DNA from: JAUIAI01 sp049680625
GTDB taxonomy: Bacteria > Pseudomonadota > Gammaproteobacteria > Burkholderiales > Burkholderiaceae_E
Length of the DNA stretch: 18,500 nt
Reading direction: 5' to 3'
NCBI GenBank assembly: GCA_049680625.1
Contig: JBAUID010000074.1
Span: 1 to 18,500, forward strand
Below the pieces are notes generated by a model. The model saw only the letters and a list, made by a program, of their open reading frames with translations. It was not told where the DNA came from and did not search any database. Both the position numbers and the translations under genes were made by a program. How positions within the stretch are numbered: position 1 is the first letter of the stretch; each line of letters begins with the position of its first letter. Below, piece by piece: positions 1 to 7,461 of this stretch.

Positions 1-1
1 G

Positions 2-244
2 CATTCGGTAAGTGCCGTGGCGATATTGACCCGGGATGTGGCGCACTACTACGCTGCCCACCAGGCAATTGACGTGTTATCAGTTACCCTGCCCTCAGAC
101 CTTGGACCGATTGGTATTGTCACCAGAGATCGGGTGCGCATTTCGGCTGCCACCAATTTGCTGATTCACGCCTTACGGACGGTCGCAGATAAAGACGCGC
201 ACGAACCTAAAGACAAGCCCCCGATTGGAAACAAGAACCTTTGA
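2..244 (+). CDS. LysR-type transcriptional regulator, C-terminal fragment (5' end outside the window)
   Basis: An open frame runs in from the left edge with no in-frame stop and ends at TGA 242-244, giving about 80 residues. The segment has the order expected at the end of a LysR substrate-binding domain: a hydrophobic strand ending AILTRD, an Asp-Val-Leu strand, then the hallmark PIGIVTRD followed by a terminal helix with Ser-Ala-Ala and Leu-Ile-His-Ala-Leu. In this family, such regulators bind DNA as tetramers and sense small molecules, but the DNA-binding half is missing here, so neither target nor ligand can be named. It converges on the leucine-dehydrogenase-like gene with only 45 bases between the two stops. 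The GTG at 17 is internal to the frame and is probably not the start. The family call rests on this short tail only. Confidence 0.68.
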   Translation, partial: HSVSAVAILTRDVAHYYAAHQAIDVLSVTLPSDLGPIGIVTRDRVRISAATNLLIHALRTVADKDAHEPKDKPPIGNKNL

Positions 245-248
245 TTTG

Positions 249-262
249 CCAATCTTGATTGG
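249..262. terminator. Short perfect inverted repeat between convergent stops
   Basis: CCAATC-TT-GATTGG is a perfect 6-bp inverted repeat lying between the ends of two convergent genes. It is followed by only a loose T-rich stretch on the plus strand (GTTGTCTAATTT) and none of note on the minus strand. A shared weak terminator is an inference from position; the two-base loop would force the innermost pairs open. Confidence 0.3.
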
Positions 263-289
263 GTTGTCTAATTTCCTGAAGGCTCAGGT

Positions 290-1405
290 TTACGCATGCG
301 CGGCTTCTTCGATCGGCGACCTGGGGCCGGCTATTAATTGTCGGGCCCAACGCTCGGCCACAAGATGGGTGTCTACTCCGCTTAGTTTGCTGGCTTTAAG
401 CAGTTGCCTGACCCGGCCTTCAATACCATCAATTCGGTTGTGTACTTCGGATTCACCGCCCTGACCCCGGTACTCGAGGCCAGAGAAGATTGCGCCACCA
501 GCATTGACCAAAAAATCGGGCAGGTAGGTGATGCCCCGATCTTTCAGACGCTGGCCATCCGGTGCGGTGGCCAGTTGGTTATTTGCGGCGCCGCAAATCA
601 AGCGCGTACGCAGTTGTGGAATTGTTGTTTTATCAAACACGGCACCATGGGCACACGGTGCCAGGATATCGCAACTTTCCCTGATGATTTGATCTGGCGC
701 AACCACTCGTGCACCGAATGTGGATGCGACGTGCTCGGTAGCAGATGAACGAGTATCGGAAACGATCAGGTTCGCGCCGGCTTCGTATAAGAGCTCAACC
801 AAAATAGATCCAACGGCACCCAGCCCCTGGACGGCAATGTTAAGTCCGGCCAGCTCGTTGACGCACAGCACTTGCCGGGCCGCCGCGCGCATCGCGACAA
901 CCAGGCCGTAGGCCGTGTAAGGCGCCGGATTACCGCCGCGTCCGTCGTCAAGCGTCGATGCACCAACAAATCTGGTTCGCTGACTTACCGTCAACATGTC
1001 TGCAGAGCTTGATCCAAGCCCGGGTGCGCCGATGAAGTCACCACGAAGTTGCTCGATCATGTTGCCCAGCGCATAAAGCAATTGAGTTCGATCGTAGTCT
1101 TTCTGTGGTTCGATGATTACCGCGCTACCACCACCATATGGAAGCTCAGCAAGCGCGTTTTTCAGACTCATCGCCTCTGACAGGCGCAGCGCATCATTCA
1201 GTGCTTCCTGTACTGACGAATATCCGTTTATCCGGCAGCCGCCGTAAGCAGGCCCACGCCGGGTGTCGTGAATGGCAACAATAGCCTGTAGACCGCTGTC
1301 ACGATCGTGGCTAAAAAATACGCGTTCATGTGGCACCTGCGCAGCGCTGCTGGCTGCAAACAAGTGTGGTTCGATACCACCAATATGATTGGTCAAAATT
1401 GCCAA
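290..1405 (-). CDS. Leucine/valine dehydrogenase-family protein with substituted catalytic residues
   Basis: This 371-residue protein has the two-domain architecture of leucine dehydrogenases. The dimerisation domain has the GGCRINGYSS motif near residue 56 and the GGGSAVII motif at 91. The NAD-binding Rossmann domain has VQGLGAVGS at 192-200, then CGAANNQL at 271 and VNAGG at 300. In characterised family members two lysines and an aspartate are essential: Lys68 and Lys80 in the Bacillus enzyme (the second in the GGGK motif) and Asp115. Here Lys82 keeps the first, but the GGGK lysine is Ser94 (codon AGC) and the aspartate position is Gly129 in APGLG. I infer loss of ordinary oxidative deamination; a regulatory, binding or altered catalytic role is possible. 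The start is TTG, the only usable start near the N-terminus, because an in-frame stop lies eight codons upstream; GCGGGG lies upstream of it. The 130-residue protein gene sits 84 bases upstream on the same strand. The fold assignment is firm, the function is not. Confidence 0.85.
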   Translation of the reverse strand: MAILTNHIGGIEPHLFAASSAAQVPHERVFFSHDRDSGLQAIVAIHDTRRGPAYGGCRINGYSSVQEALNDALRLSEAMSLKNALAELPYGGGSAVIIEPQKDYDRTQLLYALGNMIEQLRGDFIGAPGLGSSSADMLTVSQRTRFVGASTLDDGRGGNPAPYTAYGLVVAMRAAARQVLCVNELAGLNIAVQGLGAVGSILVELLYEAGANLIVSDTRSSATEHVASTFGARVVAPDQIIRESCDILAPCAHGAVFDKTTIPQLRTRLICGAANNQLATAPDGQRLKDRGITYLPDFLVNAGGAIFSGLEYRGQGGESEVHNRIDGIEGRVRQLLKASKLSGVDTHLVAERWARQLIAGPRSPIEEAAHA

Positions 1406-1489
1406 AAGTGCCCCGCAAAGTAATGTTCACTGGCTTACAGGGAACTGTATCGCAGGACACTTCGGCTGGGCGCGGTGGTCGGTATTGAG

Positions 1490-1882
1490 TTAACGGACAG
1501 CGCTACGAACGGTGGCAATCACCTGCTGCGCGGCGCGTTCTGTTTGAGCTGCAACCTCAGGCGCATGCAGGCACAAACCGTCCCGGGAATATTGCAGGTT
1601 CTCATACAACTCGGCCGCTGCGGGGTATAACGCCAGCAAGCCGCGCACATCATCATCAACATTTACCGTGGCCAGCATATCGGTCAGCCGCGTGACCACA
1701 AGCTTAAATTGCTTTGGGTCGATTGAAGACCCCAAGGACTCAAGGTGCTGCAACGTGCCGCACAACAATCCGAGAACGTTAAACTGGTGTGAAGAAATTG
1801 CCCGTGTATGGGCTTGCTTATTGGCCGGCATCGCTTGTGGGGTATTTCCGTTTGCTTGGCTTTGTGGGTCAGTGCGTTCCAT
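1490..1882 (-). CDS. Hypothetical protein, 130 residues
   Basis: I do not recognise this protein. The first 30 residues are polar and rich in Gln, Asn, Pro and Thr, so probably disordered. The rest, from about residue 31, reads as a helical domain with regular hydrophobic spacing (FNVLGLLCGTL, FKLVVTRLTDML, VRGLLALYPAAAELYENL) and ends in a Gln/Ala-rich amphipathic helix. There is no signal peptide, membrane segment or metal-binding motif. The ATG start has AGGA about nine bases upstream on the minus strand. It lies 84 bases upstream of the leucine-dehydrogenase-like gene in the same direction, so co-transcription is plausible. A later ATG at codon 18 is an alternative start that would remove only the disordered leader. 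It is likely a real gene, given its strand, spacing and protein-like composition, but no role can be assigned. Confidence 0.6.
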   Translation of the reverse strand: MERTDPQSQANGNTPQAMPANKQAHTRAISSHQFNVLGLLCGTLQHLESLGSSIDPKQFKLVVTRLTDMLATVNVDDDVRGLLALYPAAAELYENLQYSRDGLCLHAPEVAAQTERAAQQVIATVRSAVR

Positions 1883-1941
1883 AGTGGGATCCTGGTGGCG
1901 TGTTTTGCTGTGGATTTTGAGGTACTGTCACCTGATTCCAA

Positions 1942-1985
1942 GTACAGCGGCACAACGCTTTAAGATTGTGAACGACTGTACAGCG
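1942..1985 (+). promoter_or_regulatory. Direct repeats GTACAGCG upstream of nrdJ
   Basis: The octamer GTACAGCG occurs at 1942-1949 and again at 1978-1985, 36 bp apart, in the 201-base gap before nrdJ. The second copy is part of the palindrome CTGTACAG, and a related TACTGT sits at 1923-1928. The gap contains no recognisable cobalamin riboswitch box or NrdR-type box. A regulator site is an inference only. Confidence 0.22.
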
Positions 1986-2083
1986 CCGGACAACCGGATA
2001 GTCTCTCGAAAAGTGGTGGATCCAGTAGCCCAAATTAACCAGTTCAGAGCAGTTAGGCCCCCGGTTACATAAAACGTGACGAA

Positions 2084-5000
2084 ATGAAAACTGTTCAACC
2101 CACATCAGACAAAAACATCGAACCGCAGGCGATTAGCCGGGATGTTCTACTCGAAAAATACGCCGGTGCTGGTGAGAGTAGTCCGAATGATGTACGGCGC
2201 CGGGTCGCCGCTGCTTTGGCAAGGGCCGAACCGCCACCAATTCGTGATCACTGGGCTAAGGCTTTCTACCAGGCCCAACTTGACGGCTTCATAGTCGGTG
2301 GACGAATTGCCAGTTCTGCGGGAACTGGTCTCGATGCCACGCTGATCAATTGTTTTGTGCAGCCACTGGCCGACTCGATCAGCAACGACCCGGATGACAA
2401 CGCTCCAGGGATTTTTGTGGCGCTCAAAGAGGCCGCTGAAACCATGCGCCGCGGTGGCGGAGTTGGATACGACTTTTCACCGATTCGTCCCGCCGGCGCA
2501 TTAGTGCGCTCAACCGCCAGCCGGGCCAGCGGCCCGGTTAGTTACATGTCAATTTTCGATCGCATGTGTGAAACCGTTGAATCTGCCGGTGCCCGACGCG
2601 GTGCGCAGATGGCCGTACTGCGCTGTGACCATCCGGATATTGCGCAATTCATCAGCGCCAAGTCTGATGGGTCATTGAAAAATTTCAACCTGTCGGTTGC
2701 ATGTACAGACCAGTTCATGCAGGCGGTATCAGATGACGGACAATGGCAGCTCGTGCACAGTGCCGAACCGTGCGAAGCCTTGATTCGCCAGGGTGCGTCA
2801 CGTCGCAAGGATGGTCTGTGGGTCTACGCGAAAACTCCGGCAAGGCAACTGTTTGATGCAGTCATGCAAAACACCTATGCCCACGCCGAGCCAGGCGTTG
2901 TTTTTATTGATACAGTCAACCGGGACAACAACCTTGCCTGGTGTGAACAGATTGCCGCGACCAACCCGTGTGGTGAGCAACCGTTACCACCCTACGGTTG
3001 TTGTGATCTGGGTAGCATCAACCTGACCTGTTTCGTTGACGACCCGTTTTCCGATCGCGCCAGTTTCGATTTTGATCGCTTCAATGCCCTGGTGCCAGTG
3101 GCCGTTCGTATGCTCGACAACGTGCTTGATGTCACGATCTGGCCGTTGCCGGAACAAGGCAAAGAAGCTGCGGCAAAACGGCGAATCGGTCTGGGATTTA
3201 CCGGGCTTGGCGACGCGCTGATTATGCTGGGGCTGCGGTTTGATTCGGAAACCGGGCGCGAGCTTGCGTCACGAATCGCCCTTCATTTGCGCGACGCCGC
3301 GTACCAGGCATCGGCCGACCTGGCCCGGGAAAAATCGCCCTTCCCGTTATTTGATCCCGCGCGATACGGCAGTCCGGGTTCATCAGCGTCTCGACTACCC
3401 GCTGAATTACGCGCCCAAATCAACAAAGATGGCATTCGCAACAGTCACCTGATTTCGATTGCACCAACCGGGACAATTTCGCTGGCATTCGCTGACAATG
3501 CGTCAAACGGCATTGAGCCGGCCTACAGCTGGACGTACACACGCAAGAAACGGGTTGATAAAGGGGTCAGGGAATACCGCGTGATGGATCACGCATGGCG
3601 GCAGTATTGCCGGCTGAATCACATACCGGAAAACAGTGTTCCAGTTGAGGGGGCGGGTGACCGGCAGTTAACGCCCGGGCAAGTTGCCCTGCCCGACCCC
3701 TTTGTCTCGGCACTGAATATCACCGCAGTTGACCATGCCCGCATGAGTATGGCGATACAGCCGTATGTGGACTCAGCCATTTCAAAAACAGTTAACGTGG
3801 CCAGCGACTATCCATACGACGACTTTCACGATCTGTACCTGCACGCCTGGCGTGGCGGTCTGAAAGGTTTGACCACTTATCGACCAAATGCCTTGCTGGG
3901 ATCCGTCCTGACGACCGAACTCACGACACAGCTCAAGACATCACTGACTACCCCAGAGGCACTCAAACCGATTGACGCCACCACCACCGGAACCGACGGC
4001 GGGCCTGTCAGCCCGCTATCGACCGGAGACACAACAGAAGACCTGGATATTTCGCGTCTCAATCAGAGAATTCGGCTGGACTCTGTACCGGAAGATGCCT
4101 TGGCCGGCCTGCGCTGGCCGGATCGGCCAACACTGACCGCTGGTAATCCGGCATGGACTTACATGGTCGACCATCCTGACGGCGAATTTGCCGTCTTCAT
4201 CGGCCATATCGAACAGGCGGATGGAACAAATTCACCGTTTGAAGTGTGGGTGAACGGTGCCGAGGCTCCGCGTGGGCTTGGTGCCCTGGCAAAAACTCTG
4301 TCAATGGATATGCGCACCAACGACCTTGCCTGGCTCGACCGGAAACTCCGGGCACTCGAAAAAGCGGTGGGTGACGACGCGTTTGAATTACGCATGCCAC
4401 CGCATGGAGAAGCGATACTCGTACCAAGCCTGGTAGCAGGTTTTGCGCGCCTGATTCGCTACCGCTGCAATGAATTGAAGGTATTTGATTCGCCCTCACC
4501 TCCCGGACCCCTGATGCGTTCGTTGATGGGCACGCGAGAACCGAAAGCTGGTCCCGACGGCACAATGAGCTGGACGGTTGATGTGTTGAACCCGGCTACC
4601 GGGGACGATTTTGTGTTGTTCCTCAAAGAGCTCGTCATGCCGGACGGGCAGCGTCGACCTTACTCAATGTGGCTGGCCGGTGAATACCCGCGCACTCTGG
4701 ACGGCTTATGTAAAGCCTTGTCCCTGGACATGTGGGTAGTCGACCCGGCATGGATCGGAATGAAGCTGCGCAAGCTGCTGACCTATACTGAACCGGCGGG
4801 AGCGATCCGCGCCCGAATCCCCGGAGGCAATGGTGAGAGTGTATGGCCAAGCACCGTTGCCTGGCTTGCGCAACTGATACTGCATCGTTATGCCTTACTT
4901 AATCTGCTTGATGAGAGCGGCAACCCCGTTGCCGGATCTGCATTGGTTCCCCTTTCAGAAAATCGGGCTGCAAGCCCTCGACCGATTCCCGGCAGGCGCT

Positions 5001-5086
5001 GTCCGGAGTGTGCGAACCGCAGCCTCGTCCGTCAGGCGGGCTGTGAATTCTGTACTGCCTGTGGTCACCTTGGTGCGTGTGGCTGA
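2084..5086 (+). CDS. nrdJ: Adenosylcobalamin-dependent (class II) ribonucleoside-diphosphate reductase
   Basis: The enzyme reduces ribonucleotides to deoxyribonucleotides in the cytoplasm using a thiyl radical generated by adenosylcobalamin, which needs no oxygen. Landmarks in the 1000 residues are NCFVQPL with Cys90 (one of the redox pair), RRGGGVGYDFS at 122-131, the NPCGE active-site loop at 294-298 with thiyl Cys296 and Glu298, Cys307 in CCDLGSINL (the partner of Cys90), and the phosphate-binding PTGTISLAFADN at 461. There is no N-terminal ATP-cone domain, so overall activity regulation by ATP/dATP through that domain is not expected. After a Thr-rich linker (about 605-655) come two similar domains of about 120 residues (about 681-800 and 822-943), matching the TSCPD-type C-terminal region known from this subclass. 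The tail has Cys at 973, 976, 987, 990, 993 and 999, probably a zinc or redox-shuttle element. No strong ribosome-binding site precedes the ATG. The acetoacetate-CoA ligase start lies 117 bases downstream. Confidence 0.95.
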   Translation: MKTVQPTSDKNIEPQAISRDVLLEKYAGAGESSPNDVRRRVAAALARAEPPPIRDHWAKAFYQAQLDGFIVGGRIASSAGTGLDATLINCFVQPLADSISNDPDDNAPGIFVALKEAAETMRRGGGVGYDFSPIRPAGALVRSTASRASGPVSYMSIFDRMCETVESAGARRGAQMAVLRCDHPDIAQFISAKSDGSLKNFNLSVACTDQFMQAVSDDGQWQLVHSAEPCEALIRQGASRRKDGLWVYAKTPARQLFDAVMQNTYAHAEPGVVFIDTVNRDNNLAWCEQIAATNPCGEQPLPPYGCCDLGSINLTCFVDDPFSDRASFDFDRFNALVPVAVRMLDNVLDVTIWPLPEQGKEAAAKRRIGLGFTGLGDALIMLGLRFDSETGRELASRIALHLRDAAYQASADLAREKSPFPLFDPARYGSPGSSASRLPAELRAQINKDGIRNSHLISIAPTGTISLAFADNASNGIEPAYSWTYTRKKRVDKGVREYRVMDHAWRQYCRLNHIPENSVPVEGAGDRQLTPGQVALPDPFVSALNITAVDHARMSMAIQPYVDSAISKTVNVASDYPYDDFHDLYLHAWRGGLKGLTTYRPNALLGSVLTTELTTQLKTSLTTPEALKPIDATTTGTDGGPVSPLSTGDTTEDLDISRLNQRIRLDSVPEDALAGLRWPDRPTLTAGNPAWTYMVDHPDGEFAVFIGHIEQADGTNSPFEVWVNGAEAPRGLGALAKTLSMDMRTNDLAWLDRKLRALEKAVGDDAFELRMPPHGEAILVPSLVAGFARLIRYRCNELKVFDSPSPPGPLMRSLMGTREPKAGPDGTMSWTVDVLNPATGDDFVLFLKELVMPDGQRRPYSMWLAGEYPRTLDGLCKALSLDMWVVDPAWIGMKLRKLLTYTEPAGAIRARIPGGNGESVWPSTVAWLAQLILHRYALLNLLDESGNPVAGSALVPLSENRAASPRPIPGRRCPECANRSLVRQAGCEFCTACGHLGACG

Positions 5087-5090
5087 GTTG

Positions 5091-5110
5091 CGCCAGGTGT
5101 CGCCAGGTGT
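5091..5110 (+). repeat. Perfect 10-bp tandem duplication just after nrdJ
   Basis: CGCCAGGTGT is present twice back to back, beginning four bases after the nrdJ stop codon. It looks like a simple replication-slippage duplication. No stem-loop or T-tract accompanies it, so it is not an obvious terminator. Confidence 0.6.
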
Positions 5111-5203
5111 GGCTGCCCATGTCGATACAAAGCAGTTTGAACAGCCGTTAGCGCAACGGTCAGTGCACATCAATTACAGCCGCGGCGATGATAAGCTTTG
5201 AAC

Positions 5204-7246
5204 ATGAACCCGACAAATTCCAATCTGGGCGCAGGCGGTTCTGCGCCTGAGAAATTATGGTCCCCATCTGCCGACCGCATCCGCAACGCAGGTATCACTC
5301 ATTACCAGGCCTGGCTTGCTGAAAAACATCAGCAAGAATTTGCTGATTATGAAAGTCTGTGGCAATGGTCGGTTGATGAACCCGACGCTTTCTGGGGGAG
5401 TCTGTGGGCGTATTTTGATATTCGCTCGAGCCCCTGTCAGCAGGTGCTCGGGCGGCGGGACATGCCATATGCGCAATGGTTTAAAGATGCCCGCCTGAAT
5501 TACGCCGAGCATTTGCTGAGACGCAGTACCGAGGCTGACGCCGATGAATGTCCTGCCCTGATTTTTCAGTCAGAACTGGTTGAGAGGCGTGCCGTGTCCT
5601 GGCAAGATTTGCGGAGCCAAACGGCTTCGTTAATGCATCACCTGGCCCAGGCCGGTGTTCAGTCAGCGGATCGGGTCGCTTCGTACATGCCCAACATCCC
5701 TGAAACGGTTGCGGCGATGCTCGCGACAACCGGACTGGGTGCCATCTGGTCAAGCTGTTCACCGGATATGGGGGCAACCGGTGTACTGGATCGCTTCCGT
5801 CAAATCGAGCCCACGGTATTGTTTGCCGTCGATGGTTATCGATACGGCGGAAAAGACTTTGATCGTCGCGATCAGGTAGCAGCTATGGTCAGTGAGCTGC
5901 CCAGCGTGCGCCTGGTGATTCTGGTCTCGTATCTCGATGAAAACAGCTCGCTCGATCTGCCGGATGTCGCCATCATGCCCTGGTCGGTTGCCGCCACCGG
6001 ATATTCTGACCCCCAGTTTTGCGCCGTCGCTTTTAATCATCCGTTGTGGATCGTGTATTCATCCGGTACAACCGGTATGCCCAAGCCTATTGTGCACGGT
6101 CACGGCGGCAGTTTGCTCGAATCATTGAAGGCTAACGCTTTACACCTGGATTTAAAAAAGAACGACCGCTTTTTCTGGTTTACGTCAACCAGCTGGATCA
6201 TGTGGAACCTGTGGGTTAGCACTTTGGGCAATGGCTGCACCGCGTTGCACTATGACGGCAATCCAGGTTATCCCGATCTGCATACGCTCTGGAAATTTGC
6301 GGCTAGCGAACAAGCCGTGTTTTTTGGCACCAGCCCGGCCTTCATCAGCCTGAATCAGAAAGCAGGGATAAAACCCGCGCGGGATTTCGATCTCAGCCAT
6401 TTGCGGGCAGTTGGTTCAACCGGATCACCGCTGACTGATGGCCAGTATCGGTGGATTTATGACAATATCGGGAAGGACTTACTGCTGGCGTCGATTTCCG
6501 GTGGGACAGACCCGGGCGCTGCATTCCTAACCTCGTGCCCAACTCTGCCGGTTTATGCCGGCGAAATGCAATGCCGGGCCCTGGGTTGCGCAGTCAGTGC
6601 GTTTGATGATGACGGCCAGGCGATACTTGGCGGTGTTGGTGAGTTAGTCGTTACCCAGGCCATGCCGTCGATGCCACTGTATTTCTGGGGTGATACCGAT
6701 GGTCAACGGTACTACACGAGTTATTTTGATACCTGGCCAGGAGTCTGGCGTCATGGCGACTGGCTGGAGCTGCGCGAACGGCCCGAATCCGTCACCTCGG
6801 TCGTCTTTGGTCGTTCGGATTCAACCATCAACCGCCACGGCATTCGCATGGGAACCAGCGAGTTGTACCGGGTTGTTGAGAACTTCGACTGGGTGCTTGA
6901 TTCGCTTGCCGTCGACCTCGAATACCTGGGAGAGCCTTCCGAGTTGTTGCTCTTTCTAGTCCTGCGTAAGACGGTGAGCCTTGACGATCAACGAGTCGAT
7001 GAAGTGAAATCTGCCATTCGCAAACAGATGTCTGCCCGCCATGTGCCTGATGTGATTGAAGTCATCAACGAAGTACCCAGGACAATGTCAGGCAAAAAAC
7101 TCGAGGTGCCGGTCAAGCGACTGCTGCTTGGCCATGCGGCCGATAAGGTTCTTAATCGCGATGCGATGGCTAACCCGGCAGCTATCGACTGGTTTATCAA
7201 TTATTACGGGGCGGTGCACCTGCCGCGTCGTCGGGCCTGTGCCTGA
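5204..7246 (+). CDS. aacS: Acetoacetate-CoA ligase (acetoacetyl-CoA synthetase)
   Basis: The protein activates acetoacetate to acetoacetyl-CoA at the cost of ATP to AMP in the cytoplasm, feeding ketone bodies or polyhydroxybutyrate breakdown products into central metabolism. The 680-residue length and N-terminal signature (LWSPSADRI, YQAWLAEKH, then FDIRSS and RDMPYAQWF) fit this subfamily of the ANL adenylating enzymes. The P-loop-like adenylation motif YSSGTTGMPKP starts near residue 285. FTSTSWIMWN and the ISGGTDPGAAF region line the acyl-adenylate pocket, RHGIRMGTSELYR marks the hinge region, and Lys631 in MSGKKLEVP is the expected catalytic lysine of the C-terminal lid. I chose ATG 5204; a TTG two codons upstream would add only two residues. 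No strong ribosome-binding site is visible. A hairpin 43 bases downstream may end transcription. Specificity for acetoacetate over other acids is inferred from overall resemblance. Confidence 0.92.
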   Translation: MNPTNSNLGAGGSAPEKLWSPSADRIRNAGITHYQAWLAEKHQQEFADYESLWQWSVDEPDAFWGSLWAYFDIRSSPCQQVLGRRDMPYAQWFKDARLNYAEHLLRRSTEADADECPALIFQSELVERRAVSWQDLRSQTASLMHHLAQAGVQSADRVASYMPNIPETVAAMLATTGLGAIWSSCSPDMGATGVLDRFRQIEPTVLFAVDGYRYGGKDFDRRDQVAAMVSELPSVRLVILVSYLDENSSLDLPDVAIMPWSVAATGYSDPQFCAVAFNHPLWIVYSSGTTGMPKPIVHGHGGSLLESLKANALHLDLKKNDRFFWFTSTSWIMWNLWVSTLGNGCTALHYDGNPGYPDLHTLWKFAASEQAVFFGTSPAFISLNQKAGIKPARDFDLSHLRAVGSTGSPLTDGQYRWIYDNIGKDLLLASISGGTDPGAAFLTSCPTLPVYAGEMQCRALGCAVSAFDDDGQAILGGVGELVVTQAMPSMPLYFWGDTDGQRYYTSYFDTWPGVWRHGDWLELRERPESVTSVVFGRSDSTINRHGIRMGTSELYRVVENFDWVLDSLAVDLEYLGEPSELLLFLVLRKTVSLDDQRVDEVKSAIRKQMSARHVPDVIEVINEVPRTMSGKKLEVPVKRLLLGHAADKVLNRDAMANPAAIDWFINYYGAVHLPRRRACA

Positions 7247-7288
7247 GTCGCAGGCTTGGGGGAAATTGCCGGCCGCGGCTTGCAGCGA

Positions 7289-7316
7289 CTGCCGTTTGTC
7301 GGCAGACCCTTGTTTT
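7289..7316 (+). terminator. Hairpin downstream of acetoacetate-CoA ligase
   Basis: CTGCCG (7289-7294) and CGGCAG (7300-7305) form a perfect 6-bp GC-rich stem with loop TTTGT, followed after five bases by TGTTTT. The stem is convincing but the T-tract is short and offset, so intrinsic termination is plausible rather than certain. Confidence 0.45.
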
Positions 7317-7461
7317 GTGCGCTTTCGCACACTGTAAGAGAATTCGACGCCAATCTTAGATAAATGTCGACTTAGTTAACGGAATAAACCGCCCCAGCTT
7401 CTTAATCTGATGTCTCAGCAATTCACGAACCCCCAGGTTCATGCGACCGAGGCATCAATTA

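Noticed and set aside
1883..2083. Possible cobalamin riboswitch ahead of the B12-dependent reductase
   Set aside because: I could not find a B12-box-like sequence or the expected long paired leader in these 201 bases.
2084..5086. Possible intein or frameshift in nrdJ, since reductase genes are frequent intein sites
   Set aside because: The frame is uninterrupted through all active-site motifs with normal spacing between Cys90, Cys296 and the PTGTIS loop, leaving no room for an insertion.
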